A stretch of DNA of 64,000 nucleotides. Source: Thauera terpenica 58Eu. Its GTDB lineage: Bacteria > Pseudomonadota > Gammaproteobacteria > Burkholderiales > Rhodocyclaceae. Location of the stretch: NCBI RefSeq assembly GCF_000443165.1, contig NZ_ATJV01000048.1:62001-126000 (forward strand), given 5' to 3'. Within the stretch, counting starts at the first letter, position 1; each line of letters starts with the position of its first letter. The notes beneath the pieces were generated by a model. That model did not search any database and was not told the DNA's origin. It worked only from the letters and a program-made list of their open reading frames with translations. Below, piece after piece: positions 29,854-39,297 of the stretch. A program made the translations under genes and the position numbers.

Positions 29854-30189
29854 TCAGTGCACGCGGCGACATTTCGTCACTTCGCAGCAGCGGGCACACT
29901 TGTCGGTCATGCGTTGGCCGAGCGCCTGTTGCAGGGCGCAAGTCGAGCGTCGGCAACACACGAACATCACCCCCTGGCGGTTGGCGGCCTCGCGAAAGCG
30001 CTGCATGACGTTGTGGCCGATGAAATCAGTAAACAGAATCACCACTTCAATACCGGCGGGCAGCTTGCCACTGCGACGCTGATGCGTCGTGTCGCGCCCG
30101 CTGACGTGAGCCGCAATACGGATACCAAAGCCCGACAGGATGTCGGGAATATTGCCAAGGCGGTCCGCGCCAACGAGAAGTGCATCCAT
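29854..30189 (-). CDS. DUF2325 family protein with Cys-rich C-terminus
   Basis: A 111-residue cytoplasmic protein. Its body is typical DUF2325: MDALLVGADRLGNIPDIL, AAHVSGRD and VVILFTDFIGHNVMQRFREAANRQG. The last third has seven cysteines (C78, C79, C84, C98, C101, C102, C107) in a CC-x4-C-x13-CxxCC-x4-C pattern that could bind a metal. It is divergent from fbpA, with a Fur-like box 15 bp before its start. I infer an iron-linked role; the function of the family is unknown. Confidence 0.85.
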   Translation of the reverse strand: MDALLVGADRLGNIPDILSGFGIRIAAHVSGRDTTHQRRSGKLPAGIEVVILFTDFIGHNVMQRFREAANRQGVMFVCCRRSTCALQQALGQRMTDKCARCCEVTKCRRVH

Positions 30190-30204
30190 GCTCTGCCTCT
30201 TAGT

Positions 30205-30219
30205 TGAGAATTGTTCTCA
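30205..30219. promoter_or_regulatory. Fur-like box 1 between DUF2325 gene and fbpA
   Basis: TGAGAAT-T-GTTCTCA is a 7-1-7 inverted repeat close to the Fur consensus TGATAAT-N-ATTATCA. It overlaps the region expected to hold the promoter of the DUF2325 gene. Confidence 0.65.
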
Positions 30220-30235
30220 ATATTAAGACATGGAA

Positions 30236-30250
30236 TGCGAATGATTTGCA
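30236..30250. promoter_or_regulatory. Fur-like box 2 upstream of fbpA
   Basis: TGCGAAT-G-ATTTGCA is a second 7-1-7 inverted repeat, with one mismatch between arms, 31 bp from box 1. This variant of the Fur site (TGCGAAT arms) is known in betaproteobacteria as I recall. It lies about 97 bp before the fbpA start. Confidence 0.5.
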
Positions 30251-30346
30251 ACTGCGAACTCTTCTCGTTATGATCCGAACCCTGCACCTGTCCATTGCAA
30301 TTCACCGCAACAACTCATCTCAAGAACTCTCGAAAGGCTGCTGCCC

Positions 30347-31372
30347 ATGATGATGAAGAAAGCCGTTTTCACTGCCCTGCTGTCGACCTCCGCTCTTGCC
30401 GCCTTCGGCGTGCACGCGGCTGACACCGAACTGAACATCTACTCTGCCCGCCACTATCAGACCGACGAGGCGCTGTACGGTAACTTCACCAAACAGACCG
30501 GCATCAAGGTGAACCGCATCGAAGCCAAGGAAGACGAGCTGCTCGAGCGCATCCGCAACGAGGGCGCGAACAGCCCTGCCGACGTCTTCATCACGGTGGA
30601 TGTTTCCCGCCTCGCCCACGCCGACCAGATGGGGATCTTCGCCCCCGTGAAATCTGCGCTGCTCGATGAGCGCATTCCCGCCAACCTGCGCACCGAGCGC
30701 TGGTTCTCATTCTCGACGCGTGCCCGCATCATCGTCTACAACCCTGAGCTGGTTAAGGCCGAACAAGTCCAAAGCTACGAACAACTCGCCGACCCGGGGC
30801 TGAAAGGCAAGGTTTGCACGCGCTCGGGCAGCCACCCCTACAACCTGTCGCTGGGCGCGGCGATGATCAAGCACAACGGGGCGGACGAGACCGTGAAGTG
30901 GGCGAGCGGCCTGGTCGACAACTTTGCCCGCGCCCCCAAGGGTGGCGATACCGACCAGATCAAGTCGGTCGCTGCAGGCGAATGTGGGGTGGCGATCGCC
31001 AACAGCTATTATCTGGCGCGTCTGATGAATTCGACCAAACCCGACGATCAGGCGGTGGTGGATAAGATCAAGGTGGTGTGGCCAAACCAGCACAGCTGGG
31101 GCACCCACATCAACGTCTCGGGCGCGGGCATGCTCAAGAGCGCCCCGCACAAGGAAGCAGCCGTCAAATTCCTCGAGTACCTGGCCTCGGACGAAGCCCA
31201 GGCCTATTTTGCCAATGGCAACAACGAATGGCCGGTGGTCGCGTCGGTCAAGGTGGACAACCCGGCGCTCGACAAGCTCGGCAAGTTCAAGGCGGACTCG
31301 ATGCAGATCGGCGAGCTCGCCGACACCGTGGCGCAGGCACAAAAGATCTACGACCGCGCCGGCTACCGCTGA
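30347..31372 (+). CDS. fbpA: ferric iron ABC transporter periplasmic binding protein
   Basis: A 341-residue Fe(III)-binding protein of the FbpA/FutA group. The signal peptide MMMKKAVFTALLSTSALAAFGVHA is followed by DTELNIYSARHYQTDEALYGNFTKQTGIKVNRIEAKEDELLERI. The tandem tyrosines that bind iron lie in ANSYYLARLM, and the first Tyr in YSARHYQTD. The permease and ATPase genes are not directly downstream but at 33735 and 35553. Fur-like boxes precede it. A terminator hairpin lies 40 bp past its stop inside the neighbouring gene. Confidence 0.94.
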   Translation: MMMKKAVFTALLSTSALAAFGVHAADTELNIYSARHYQTDEALYGNFTKQTGIKVNRIEAKEDELLERIRNEGANSPADVFITVDVSRLAHADQMGIFAPVKSALLDERIPANLRTERWFSFSTRARIIVYNPELVKAEQVQSYEQLADPGLKGKVCTRSGSHPYNLSLGAAMIKHNGADETVKWASGLVDNFARAPKGGDTDQIKSVAAGECGVAIANSYYLARLMNSTKPDDQAVVDKIKVVWPNQHSWGTHINVSGAGMLKSAPHKEAAVKFLEYLASDEAQAYFANGNNEWPVVASVKVDNPALDKLGKFKADSMQIGELADTVAQAQKIYDRAGYR

Positions 31373-31393
31373 TCCACGGCACAGCCGCAGCGT

Positions 31394-33559
31394 TCAGCGC
31401 GGCGCCATCTCGGACAGGGGCTGCACGTCCTCGGGCGCGCAGCCCCTGTCCTTTTCCGTGCGCGCCAGCACCGCGCGATTGCGCCCGCTACGTTTGGCCT
31501 CGTACAAGGCCTCGTCAGCGCGGGTGAAGATCACATCAAAGCCACTGTCCTCGGCATCGAGCATCGCCACCCCGATGCTGACCGAAAAAGGCAGGGGCGC
31601 ATTGCTGACGATGGCAGGATTGGATGCAATCAGATCGCGCAGGCGCTCGGCCGCGCGCAAGGCCCCCGCGGCATCGTCGATGCAGGGCAGGAGCACGCCG
31701 AACTCCTCACCGCCCAGGCGCGCAAATACGTCCACCTCACGCAGATGGCCGCTCACAAGCCCGGAAAAATGGCGCAGCACCTCATCGCCCGCGGCATGAC
31801 CCCAGGTGTCGTTCACGCGCTTGAAGTGGTCCAGGTCGATCAGCAGAAAACCCGCGTTCGAACCGTGACGACGCACGCGACCCAGTTCGCCATTGGCCAT
31901 CTCGGTGAAATAACGCCGGTTCCAAAGACCGGTCAGTGGATCGCTGGTCGCCAGCTGCAGCAGACTCTCCTCCATGGCCTTGCGCGAGGAGATGTCCTGA
32001 TGCAGACCGATGGCCCGCAGCGCCTTGCCCTCCTCGTCCCGCTCCAGCACCCGCCCGGCATCCTGCACCCACACCCAATGGCCATCGCTGTGGCGCATTC
32101 GATATTCGGCGGTATAGGACTTGGTTTCACCGCGTAGATGCGGCCCGAGCGTAGCCTGGATATGGCCCCAGTCCTCCGGGTGCACGAGCGCCTCCCAGCT
32201 CGACACGTCCTGCGCAACCTCATCCAGCGTGCGCCCGAGCATCTCTGCCCACAGGGGGCTGAAGGACATCCTGCCAGTGCCGATGTCCCAGTCCCAGATC
32301 CCCAGGGAGGCACCCTGCAAGGCCATCAGCAAGCGCTGTTCGCGCTCGGCAATCTGCTCGCGCACCCGGCGGCGCTCGGTGAAGTCGCGGCTGATGCCAA
32401 TCTCGCCAAGCAGCGCGCCCGCCTCGTCATGAAATGGAATGTGCAAGGTGTCGAACAGGCGCATGTTGCCATCGGGCCCCTCAATCCACTCCTCATGCCG
32501 CTCAGGCTTGCGCGCCACTGCCGCGCCGCCTGCCTCTCCGGACTGCTGCATGCCCGGCCCGAACAATTCGGTATCAGTGTGCCCGATCAGGCTCTCCTCA
32601 CTGAGGTCGTAGCAGCGGCTGAAGGCCTTGTTGCAGCCCAGATAGGCGCCGCGGGTGTCCTTGAATGCGATCAGGTCCGGCACCGAGTCGATCATCGCGC
32701 GCAACAGCGCCCGCTCTTGCGCCAGAGCCGCATGCGGCTCGCGCACCCCAGCGCTGAACACGGCCTTGTAGATCATCACCGAGGCGGCGAGCTTATTGCC
32801 ATGGCCGAGCACGTTGAACACATCCGAAACATCGACATAGAGCGTGAAATACAGCTCGGCCAGTGCCATCGTCCATGCCGCAGCCGCAAGCCAGGTCAGT
32901 GCGCGCACGCCATCTCGAACACCGCGCGCAAACAGCAGCAGCGCAGCCACTGCATAGGCGGCGGCCAGAACGTACTCGATCCTTATCTTCAGGGCGGTGA
33001 TGCCCTGCCCGGGGACGAAGGTTTGCGGCAAGGCATGGGGCTGAAACAGGATTACCCAAGCCATCAGGGTCACCGCCGCCAGCACCGCGAGCAAGCTCAG
33101 GCGCAGCCGTGTCACCGACCACCGTGTGCAGCCAAGAAAGGGCAGCACCAATAGCCCGAGCACGGCGAATGAGCGCGCCACCAGCCAGAAATTGATCGCC
33201 TTCTCGGCACCGCTTGGGGTGATGAACACCGGCATTCCGGCATAAGAAAGAACGTGCAGAAAGTCGCTCAGCCCCACCGCCAAAAAAATGATCCCCAACC
33301 ACACGAATGGGCCGCTTTGCGGCGTACGGCGCAGACTCCAGCCGAGCCCGAACACCATCGCCGACACGGTGATGGAAAACACCTCCAGCGCGGTGTGCAG
33401 GGCAAGGTAATGATCGGGAGCGGAAAACACCTGCCACGCCGGCAGCACGCTGCCAAAGGCAAACAACACGCTCAGAAAGAGGGCCCAGCGCGCAGGCGCG
33501 AGCTTGAGCGCCTGCAGCAAGCTGCGGCTCAGAGGAACTCCAGGCAAGAGCGATTTCAT
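31394..33559 (-). CDS. membrane diguanylate cyclase (MASE3-PAS-PAS-GGDEF)
   Basis: A 721-residue inner-membrane enzyme that makes c-di-GMP. The N-terminal ~270 residues form a multi-pass MASE3-type sensor (HTALEVFSITVSAMVFGLGW, FLAVGLSDFLHVLSYAGMP). Two PAS domains follow (LLRAMIDSVPDLIAFKDTRGAYLGCNKAF; GASLGIWDWDIGTGRMSFSPLWAEMLG), then a GGDEF domain with active-site GGEEF in FARLGGEEFGVLLP. The inhibitory I-site RxxD is kept five residues before it (REVD), so product inhibition is expected. It is convergent with fbpA and lies between fbpA and fbpB, without a clear link to iron. Confidence 0.93.
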   Translation of the reverse strand: MKSLLPGVPLSRSLLQALKLAPARWALFLSVLFAFGSVLPAWQVFSAPDHYLALHTALEVFSITVSAMVFGLGWSLRRTPQSGPFVWLGIIFLAVGLSDFLHVLSYAGMPVFITPSGAEKAINFWLVARSFAVLGLLVLPFLGCTRWSVTRLRLSLLAVLAAVTLMAWVILFQPHALPQTFVPGQGITALKIRIEYVLAAAYAVAALLLFARGVRDGVRALTWLAAAAWTMALAELYFTLYVDVSDVFNVLGHGNKLAASVMIYKAVFSAGVREPHAALAQERALLRAMIDSVPDLIAFKDTRGAYLGCNKAFSRCYDLSEESLIGHTDTELFGPGMQQSGEAGGAAVARKPERHEEWIEGPDGNMRLFDTLHIPFHDEAGALLGEIGISRDFTERRRVREQIAEREQRLLMALQGASLGIWDWDIGTGRMSFSPLWAEMLGRTLDEVAQDVSSWEALVHPEDWGHIQATLGPHLRGETKSYTAEYRMRHSDGHWVWVQDAGRVLERDEEGKALRAIGLHQDISSRKAMEESLLQLATSDPLTGLWNRRYFTEMANGELGRVRRHGSNAGFLLIDLDHFKRVNDTWGHAAGDEVLRHFSGLVSGHLREVDVFARLGGEEFGVLLPCIDDAAGALRAAERLRDLIASNPAIVSNAPLPFSVSIGVAMLDAEDSGFDVIFTRADEALYEAKRSGRNRAVLARTEKDRGCAPEDVQPLSEMAPR
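31412..31455 (+). terminator. rho-independent terminator for fbpA inside the 3' end of the GGDEF gene
   Basis: GGACAGGGGCTGC (31412-31424) pairs perfectly over 13 bp with GCAGCCCCTGTCC (31439-31451), followed by TTTT on the + strand. It is 40 bp beyond the fbpA stop and encodes the last residues of the convergent cyclase. Confidence 0.75.
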
Positions 33560-33734
33560 GATGATCGGCAGGTCCGGCGCGTGGCACGACGCAAGCGCTA
33601 TTCACGAGCTTGTTATTTTTCGGGAATATCCTTGTTTGCGCCCGATTATCGCCCAAGCCAGCCACAAGCCACGCAAACGATGTCCACACAGTGCGTCCTG
33701 TGCCACGGTGCACAGGTGTCTTTCAGCGCTGGGC

Positions 33735-35414
33735 TCAGTCCCGGCGGCGTCCGCCCTTGAGTATCTGACGCGAGATCACGAACATCGGCAGCAGCCCCAC
33801 CGCAACAATGATTAGCGCCGCGGTGGACGCTTCGGCAAGACGCTCATCCGCGGCCAGGGTGTGCGCCTGGGTGGCCAGGGTGTCGAAGTTGAAGGGGCGA
33901 ATCACCAGCGTGGCGGGCAACTCCTTCATCACATCGACAAACACCAGCAGCGCAGCCGAGAGCAAGCTGCCACGCAGGATAGGGACATGGACACGGCGCA
34001 GCGTCTCCCACTTGCCGCAGCCCAGACTGCGCGAGGCGTCGTCCATGCTCACAGTAATCTTCCCCAGGCTGGACTCAACGGCGTTCAGTGCCACCGCCAG
34101 GAAGCGCGCCAGATAAGCGTAGATCAGCGCCGCAATGCCACCGCTCAGAATGAGCCCCGGGTTAACGCCGAAACTGGCCTGCCAAACCTGCACCAGCCAG
34201 GTGTCGAGCCGCGTCACCGGGATCAGCACGCCCACTGCGATCACCGACCCCGGCACGGCGTAGCCCAGACCGACGATACGGTTCATGGCCGCAGGCAGGG
34301 ACGAGCGCGCCAGCCGTGCCGCGTAGGCCAGCAGCACGGCCAGCACCACGGCGATCACCGAAGTCAGCGCCGCAAGCACAAAGCTGTTGCGCGCGAGGTG
34401 CACAAAGCGCGGGCCGAACTGAGCATCACCTTCGACAAAGGCCATATGCAGCAACAAGGCCGCCGGCAACAGAAAGCCCAGCAGCAAGGGCATGAAGCAG
34501 GCAAAGCTGGCCAGCAGCCCCAGCCCCAGCGGCAAGCGTCTGCGCGCCGGTGCCCCTTGCTGGCGCGAAGTGTTGTTGAAGCGCGCACGGCCACGGCTCG
34601 CAAACTCAAGACTGAGCACGAGCACGACGAAGGTGAGCAGTGCGGCCGCAAGCTGAGCGGCAGCAATGCGGTCGCCCAGCGAGAACCAGGCGCGGTAGAT
34701 GCCGGTGGTGAAGGTCTGCACACCAAAGTAGGACACGGTGCCAAAGTCAGCCAGCGTCTCCATCAGGGCGAGCGCCGTGCCCGCGACCACGGCGGGGCGG
34801 GCCAGTGGCAGCGACACGTGAAGGAAGCAGCCCCAGGGCCCCAGACCCAGCGAGCGTCCGGCCTCGAGCATGCCACCCGCGCGTTCGAGGAAGGCCGTGC
34901 GCACCAGGATGTAGCAGTAGGGATAGAGCACGAACATGAACATCGTCACCGCGCCGCCCACCGTGCGCACGTCCGGGAACCAGTAGTCCCCGGCACGCCA
35001 GCCGAAGAATGCACGCAGCCCACTCTGCACCGGCCCGACAAACTGCAGGAAGTCGGTGTAGGCGTAGGCCATGACATAGGCCGGCATCGCCATCGGCAAC
35101 ACCAGGGCCCATTCGTAGAAGCGGCGACCGGGGAAATCGAGCATGGTCGTCAGCCAGGCGGTGGTGATTCCGATCGATGCCACGCCCAAGCCCACGCCCA
35201 GGCACAGCACGACGGTGTTGAAGACGAAATCGCCCAGCACCGTATCGCTCAGATGCGCCCAGGTATCGCCGGTACCACCGACAAAGACGTTGGAGAACAC
35301 CGATAGCACTGGCGCCGCGATGAACACGGCAATGATCACCGCAGCCAGGGTCAACACGGACCCATTCGCAAAGCCGCTCAGGCCGCTTGCGGCCCGCCCC
35401 CCCTTCAGTTTCAT
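33735..35414 (-). CDS. fbpB: ferric iron ABC transporter permease
   Basis: A 559-residue inner-membrane protein with two tandem BPD permease domains, typical of FbpB/AfuB iron transporters. The two EAA-type cytoplasmic loops are LEAGRSLGLGPWGCFLHVSLPLARPAVVAG and DDASRSLGCGKWETLRRVHVPILRGS. There are about twelve hydrophobic segments. It is transcribed away from fbpC, and the 139-bp gap holds a 19-bp inverted repeat. With fbpA and fbpC it completes the importer, but the three genes are split over three transcripts. Confidence 0.93.
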   Translation of the reverse strand: MKLKGGRAASGLSGFANGSVLTLAAVIIAVFIAAPVLSVFSNVFVGGTGDTWAHLSDTVLGDFVFNTVVLCLGVGLGVASIGITTAWLTTMLDFPGRRFYEWALVLPMAMPAYVMAYAYTDFLQFVGPVQSGLRAFFGWRAGDYWFPDVRTVGGAVTMFMFVLYPYCYILVRTAFLERAGGMLEAGRSLGLGPWGCFLHVSLPLARPAVVAGTALALMETLADFGTVSYFGVQTFTTGIYRAWFSLGDRIAAAQLAAALLTFVVLVLSLEFASRGRARFNNTSRQQGAPARRRLPLGLGLLASFACFMPLLLGFLLPAALLLHMAFVEGDAQFGPRFVHLARNSFVLAALTSVIAVVLAVLLAYAARLARSSLPAAMNRIVGLGYAVPGSVIAVGVLIPVTRLDTWLVQVWQASFGVNPGLILSGGIAALIYAYLARFLAVALNAVESSLGKITVSMDDASRSLGCGKWETLRRVHVPILRGSLLSAALLVFVDVMKELPATLVIRPFNFDTLATQAHTLAADERLAEASTAALIIVAVGLLPMFVISRQILKGGRRRD

Positions 35415-35501
35415 CCGTCGTCCGTTGTGTTCGCGTCGTTATCGGGCCGGGCTTTTCGCCTCATGATCCCTTGGTATGGCGGGAATTATAATTGATCGCA
35501 T

Positions 35502-35520
35502 TTGCAACGCTGCGATGCAA
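35502..35520. promoter_or_regulatory. 19-bp inverted repeat between fbpB and fbpC
   Basis: TTGCAACGC-T-GCGATGCAA is a 9-1-9 repeat with a single mismatched pair. It lies between the divergent starts, 32 bp before fbpC. It is not a clear Fur consensus; the regulator is unknown. Confidence 0.45.
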
Positions 35521-35552
35521 TAATCCACCTCGTCACTGGCCAACTCCCCGCC

Positions 35553-36650
35553 ATGTCCCATCTCCAGCTCATCGACATCGACCTCGCCTTCGGTCCGCAT
35601 CGCATTGTCCACAAACTGTCGTTCAGCCTCGAGAAAGGCCAGATCGGCTGCCTGCTCGGCCCTTCGGGCTGCGGCAAGACCACGGTGTTGCGCTGCATAG
35701 CCGGCTTCGAGCGCGTGGCCGCGGGCGAGATACGGCTGGGCGGCGAGGTGGTCAGCACCGCGCGCATGCATCTCGCCCCCGAGCGCCGGCGCATCGGCAT
35801 GGTGTTTCAGGACTACGCCTTGTTTCCCCACCTCTCGGTCGCCGACAACATCGGCTTCGGGCTGCGCGCAGAGGCCAGCACCACGCGCGACGCACGTGTG
35901 GCCGAGCTCCTGCAGCTGGTCGGACTCGCCGGCCAGGGCAACAAATATCCGCACGAAATGTCGGGTGGCCAGCAGCAGCGCGTCGCCCTCGCGCGCGCGC
36001 TCGCACCGCGCCCCAGCCTGTTGCTGCTCGATGAACCCTTCTCCAATCTCGACGTGGAACTACGCGAGCGCCTGTCCTACGAAGTGCGCGACATCATCAA
36101 GGTGGCCAAGACCACGGCAATCCTCGTCACCCACGACCAGAACGAGGCCTTCGCCGTCGCTGACGAGATCGGCATCATGCACGAGGGCCGCATCCAGCAG
36201 TGGGATACGCCCTACCAGCTCTACCATAAACCGGCAAACCGCTTCGTGGCCGACTTCATCGGCCAGGGCGTGTTCATCGAAGGCCGCATGCTCGACGAAC
36301 GCCATGTCCAGATCGAGCTCGGCGTACTCGACAATTCGGCCCCGCTGCTGTGCGGCGAGGATAGCCGGAGCTGTCGACTCGATCTGGCGGTGGACGTGCT
36401 GCTGCGCCCGGATGATGTGGTCCATGACGACAGCAGTGCACTCAAGGCTGAAGTGGTACACAAGGCGTTTCGCGGCGCCAACATCCTGTACACCTTGCGC
36501 CTTGGCAGTGGCGTGAAGGTATTGTCGCTGGTCCCCAGCCATCACAACCATGCGCTCGGCGAGCGCATCGGCATCCGTCTGGCCGCCGATCACGTGATCA
36601 CTTTCCAGGACCAGCCTGGTCACAAGGCCATCGCCGCGACGCTGAAATGA
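35553..36650 (+). CDS. fbpC: ferric iron ABC transporter ATP-binding protein
   Basis: A 365-residue ATPase. It has Walker [13 protein letters not shown]-loop [17 protein letters not shown], signature [15 protein letters not shown], Walker [13 protein letters not shown] and the switch His in LVTHDQNEA. The C-terminal ~110 residues form the TOBE-like regulatory domain found in FbpC/PotA proteins ([14 protein letters not shown]). The start at 35553 gives [14 protein letters not shown]; upstream in-frame codons lie in the promoter repeat. aat follows after seven bases. Confidence 0.93.
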   Translation: MSHLQLIDIDLAFGPHRIVHKLSFSLEKGQIGCLLGPSGCGKTTVLRCIAGFERVAAGEIRLGGEVVSTARMHLAPERRRIGMVFQDYALFPHLSVADNIGFGLRAEASTTRDARVAELLQLVGLAGQGNKYPHEMSGGQQQRVALARALAPRPSLLLLDEPFSNLDVELRERLSYEVRDIIKVAKTTAILVTHDQNEAFAVADEIGIMHEGRIQQWDTPYQLYHKPANRFVADFIGQGVFIEGRMLDERHVQIELGVLDNSAPLLCGEDSRSCRLDLAVDVLLRPDDVVHDDSSALKAEVVHKAFRGANILYTLRLGSGVKVLSLVPSHHNHALGERIGIRLAADHVITFQDQPGHKAIAATLK

Positions 36651-36657
36651 AACGCAC

Positions 36658-37365
36658 ATGATCCCGTGGCTGGAAGGCGCACCCGGTTTTCCACCGCTCG
36701 AACAGGCTCTCACCGAACCCAATGGCCTGCTCGCCGCCGGCGGCGCGCTGGAGCCACAGTGGCTGCTCACCGCCTATCGCCAAGGCATTTTTCCATGGTA
36801 CAGCCCGGGCGAGCCTATCCTGTGGTGGAGCCCGGATCCGCGCCTGGTGTTGCTGCCCGACGAGCTCCACATCAGCCGCTCCTTGCGCAAGACCTTGCGC
36901 CGGCGCCCTTTCGAGTTGCGCGTCGATAGCGCCTTCAGCGCCGTGATCGAGGCCTGCGCTGCGCCGCGCGCGCCCGCCACCGGCACCTGGATCAGCGCCG
37001 AGATGCGTGCCGCCTACCTGGCCATGCACGAACTCGGCTATGCGCACAGTGTCGAATGCTGGCGTGACGGTCGCCTCGTGGGCGGCTTGTATGGCATGGC
37101 GCTGGGTCGGGTGTTCTTTGGCGAGTCGATGTTCTCCCTAGCCACCGATGCGTCAAAAGTCGCATTCGCCCACCTCGTGCGCTTTCTGCGCACGCAAGGC
37201 TATGCCATCATCGATTGCCAGATGAAGACCGCGCACCTGATGTCCCTGGGCGCACGCGAGATTACGCGCCAGCAGTTTCTTGACATGCTGGACCAGCATG
37301 CGTGCGCGCCCCGGTCCCTGCATCGATGGCCGGCTGCGAGTCTGGCGGACATGGACTGGAATTAG
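36658..37365 (+). CDS. aat: leucyl/phenylalanyl-tRNA-protein transferase
   Basis: A 235-residue N-end rule enzyme that adds Leu or Phe to proteins with basic N-termini and so marks them for ClpAP. Family motifs are [91 protein letters not shown] and [18 protein letters not shown]. The length matches E. coli Aat. It starts seven bases after fbpC and is followed by bpt, which forms an N-end rule pair. Confidence 0.96.
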   Translation: MIPWLEGAPGFPPLEQALTEPNGLLAAGGALEPQWLLTAYRQGIFPWYSPGEPILWWSPDPRLVLLPDELHISRSLRKTLRRRPFELRVDSAFSAVIEACAAPRAPATGTWISAEMRAAYLAMHELGYAHSVECWRDGRLVGGLYGMALGRVFFGESMFSLATDASKVAFAHLVRFLRTQGYAIIDCQMKTAHLMSLGAREITRQQFLDMLDQHACAPRSLHRWPAASLADMDWN

Positions 37366-37396
37366 AAGCAGAGCGAGCTCCGCGGGCGGCGAGACG

Positions 37397-38146
37397 ATGC
37401 AAAAAGACTACCCCTACGCACTCATCCAGTTTTACGCGACCGCAGCTTACGCGTGCTCTTACCTCCCCGCGCGCAACGCTCGTTCGCAGGTCGCCACCCC
37501 CGGACATCTGATCGACACCCACATCTACGGTGAACTGGTGCGGCGCGGTTTCCGGCGCAGCGGGGTGTTCACCTATCGTCCCTATTGCGACACCTGCAAC
37601 GCCTGTGTCCCGGTACGCATCCCGGTGCAGGACTTCCACCCCGACCGCAGCCAGCGCCGCGCACACCTGCGTCACCGCGATCTGCACATCGTCGAGCGCC
37701 CCCTGGCCTACGTCGAGGAGCACTACGGCCTCTACCAGCGTTACCAGGCTGCGCGCCACTGCGGTGGCGGCATGGATCTCGACAATCGCGAGCAGTACAC
37801 CCACTTCCTGCTGCAGAGCCATGTGGACACACGCCTGGTCGAGTTTCGCGATCAGCACGCCCTGCGCATGGTCAGCGTCATCGATCTGCTGGAGGATGGC
37901 CTGTCCAGCGTGTACACCTTCTATGACCCGGATCTCCCACGCAGCGCCTTCGGCACCTACGGCATCCTGTGGCAGATCGAGGCCTGTCGTCGCCTGGGCC
38001 TGCCCTACGTCTATCTTGGCTACCTGATCGGTGAGAGCCCGAAAATGGCCTACAAGGCGCGCTTCCGCCCCCTGCAGGCGCTGCGCAATGGGCGATGGGA
38101 GCCGCTCTCGGAACCCGTCCCGACACCGGCCACGGACGCTCGCTAG
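37397..38146 (+). CDS. bpt: aspartate/glutamate leucyltransferase (arginyltransferase homologue)
   Basis: A 249-residue Bpt-type aminoacyl-transferase that adds Leu to proteins with acidic N-termini. Motifs: [43 protein letters not shown] with the conserved Cys pattern, [11 protein letters not shown]-like [37 protein letters not shown] and [24 protein letters not shown]. The start at 37397 gives [16 protein letters not shown]. It sits 31 bp after aat; together they make the bacterial Leu N-end rule pathway. Confidence 0.94.
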   Translation: MQKDYPYALIQFYATAAYACSYLPARNARSQVATPGHLIDTHIYGELVRRGFRRSGVFTYRPYCDTCNACVPVRIPVQDFHPDRSQRRAHLRHRDLHIVERPLAYVEEHYGLYQRYQAARHCGGGMDLDNREQYTHFLLQSHVDTRLVEFRDQHALRMVSVIDLLEDGLSSVYTFYDPDLPRSAFGTYGILWQIEACRRLGLPYVYLGYLIGESPKMAYKARFRPLQALRNGRWEPLSEPVPTPATDAR

Positions 38147-38179
38147 CTGCCAGCCATCGCCTGAGCTCGGCCGAATCGC

Positions 38180-38185
38180 TACAAT
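38180..38185 (+). promoter_or_regulatory. -10 element immediately before pyrD
   Basis: TACAAT (five of six consensus bases) ends six bases before the pyrD ATG. Transcription would begin at or next to the start codon, and no ribosome binding site is present. The -35 is weak. Confidence 0.4.
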
Positions 38186-38191
38186 CTCGCG

Positions 38192-39199
38192 ATGCTCTAT
38201 GACCTCGCCCGCCCCCTGATTTTCTCCCTCGACCCGGAAACGGCTCACGACTACACCCTGCGTGCCCTGAGTCTGGCTGGGCGCATCCTGCCCGCCGGCC
38301 AGCCTGAGCCGGCGACGCCGATCGAAGTGATGGGTTTGCGCTTTCCCAACGCCATCGGCCTCGCGGCCGGTCTCGACAAGAATGGCGCAGCCATCGACGG
38401 CCTCTCCCGCATGGGTTTCGGCTTCATCGAAATCGGCACCATCACTCCCCGCCCCCAGCCCGGCAACCCGCGTCCGCGCATGTTTCGCCTGCCCGAAGTG
38501 CAAGGCATCATCAACCGCATGGGCTTCAACAACCACGGCGTCGATGCGCTGCTTGCCAACGTCAAGGCGGCGAAGTTCAGCGGCATCCTCGGCATCAACA
38601 TCGGCAAGAACTTCGATACCGCAATCGGACGCGCAGCCGACGACTATCTGGCCTGCCTTGAAAAAGTCTATGCGCGGGCGAGCTATGTCACGGTCAATAT
38701 TTCTTCACCCAACACCCAGAACCTGCGCCAGTTGCAGGGCGAGTCCGAGCTCGACGACCTCCTTGGCCAGCTCAAGCGCGCACAGACGCGGCTGGCTGAG
38801 CGCCATGGCCGCTACGTGCCGCTGACCTTGAAGATTGCGCCCGATCTCGACCAGGCACAGGTGATCAACATCGCTGACGCGCTGCGCCGCCATCACATCG
38901 ATGGCGTGATCGCCACCAACACCACGATTGCACGCGACAAGGTGCAAGGCATCCGCCATGGCAACGAGCTTGGCGGGCTATCAGGTGCGCCGGTCTATGA
39001 AGCCTCAACCCAGGTCGTGCGCCAGCTCGCCACTGCTCTTGGCGGCGAGCTGCCCATCATCGCTGCTGGCGGCGTGCTCGATGGCGCGGGGGCACGCGCA
39101 AAACTCGAAGCCGGAGCAAGGCTGGTGCAGCTCTACAGCGGTCTGATTTATCGTGGCCCCGCCCTGGTGCGGGAATGCGTGCGCGCCACCACTGCCTGA
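38192..39199 (+). CDS. pyrD: dihydroorotate dehydrogenase (quinone), class 2
   Basis: A 335-residue FMN enzyme of pyrimidine synthesis that passes electrons to quinone at the membrane. The N-terminal amphipathic segment ([23 protein letters not shown]) is the class 2 membrane anchor. Catalytic features are [49 protein letters not shown], the catalytic Ser in [18 protein letters not shown], and the FMN-phosphate sites [33 protein letters not shown]. The length and motifs are complete. Confidence 0.97.
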   Translation: MLYDLARPLIFSLDPETAHDYTLRALSLAGRILPAGQPEPATPIEVMGLRFPNAIGLAAGLDKNGAAIDGLSRMGFGFIEIGTITPRPQPGNPRPRMFRLPEVQGIINRMGFNNHGVDALLANVKAAKFSGILGINIGKNFDTAIGRAADDYLACLEKVYARASYVTVNISSPNTQNLRQLQGESELDDLLGQLKRAQTRLAERHGRYVPLTLKIAPDLDQAQVINIADALRRHHIDGVIATNTTIARDKVQGIRHGNELGGLSGAPVYEASTQVVRQLATALGGELPIIAAGGVLDGAGARAKLEAGARLVQLYSGLIYRGPALVRECVRATTA

Positions 39200-39297
39200 A
39201 CGCCGAGCACCCATTGAGGAAAGCACGGGGCGGCAGCCTCGATGCAAGTCGTTAGAATGCCCGCGTTCGTACCCATCATCGCCCCTGGAGATTCCGC

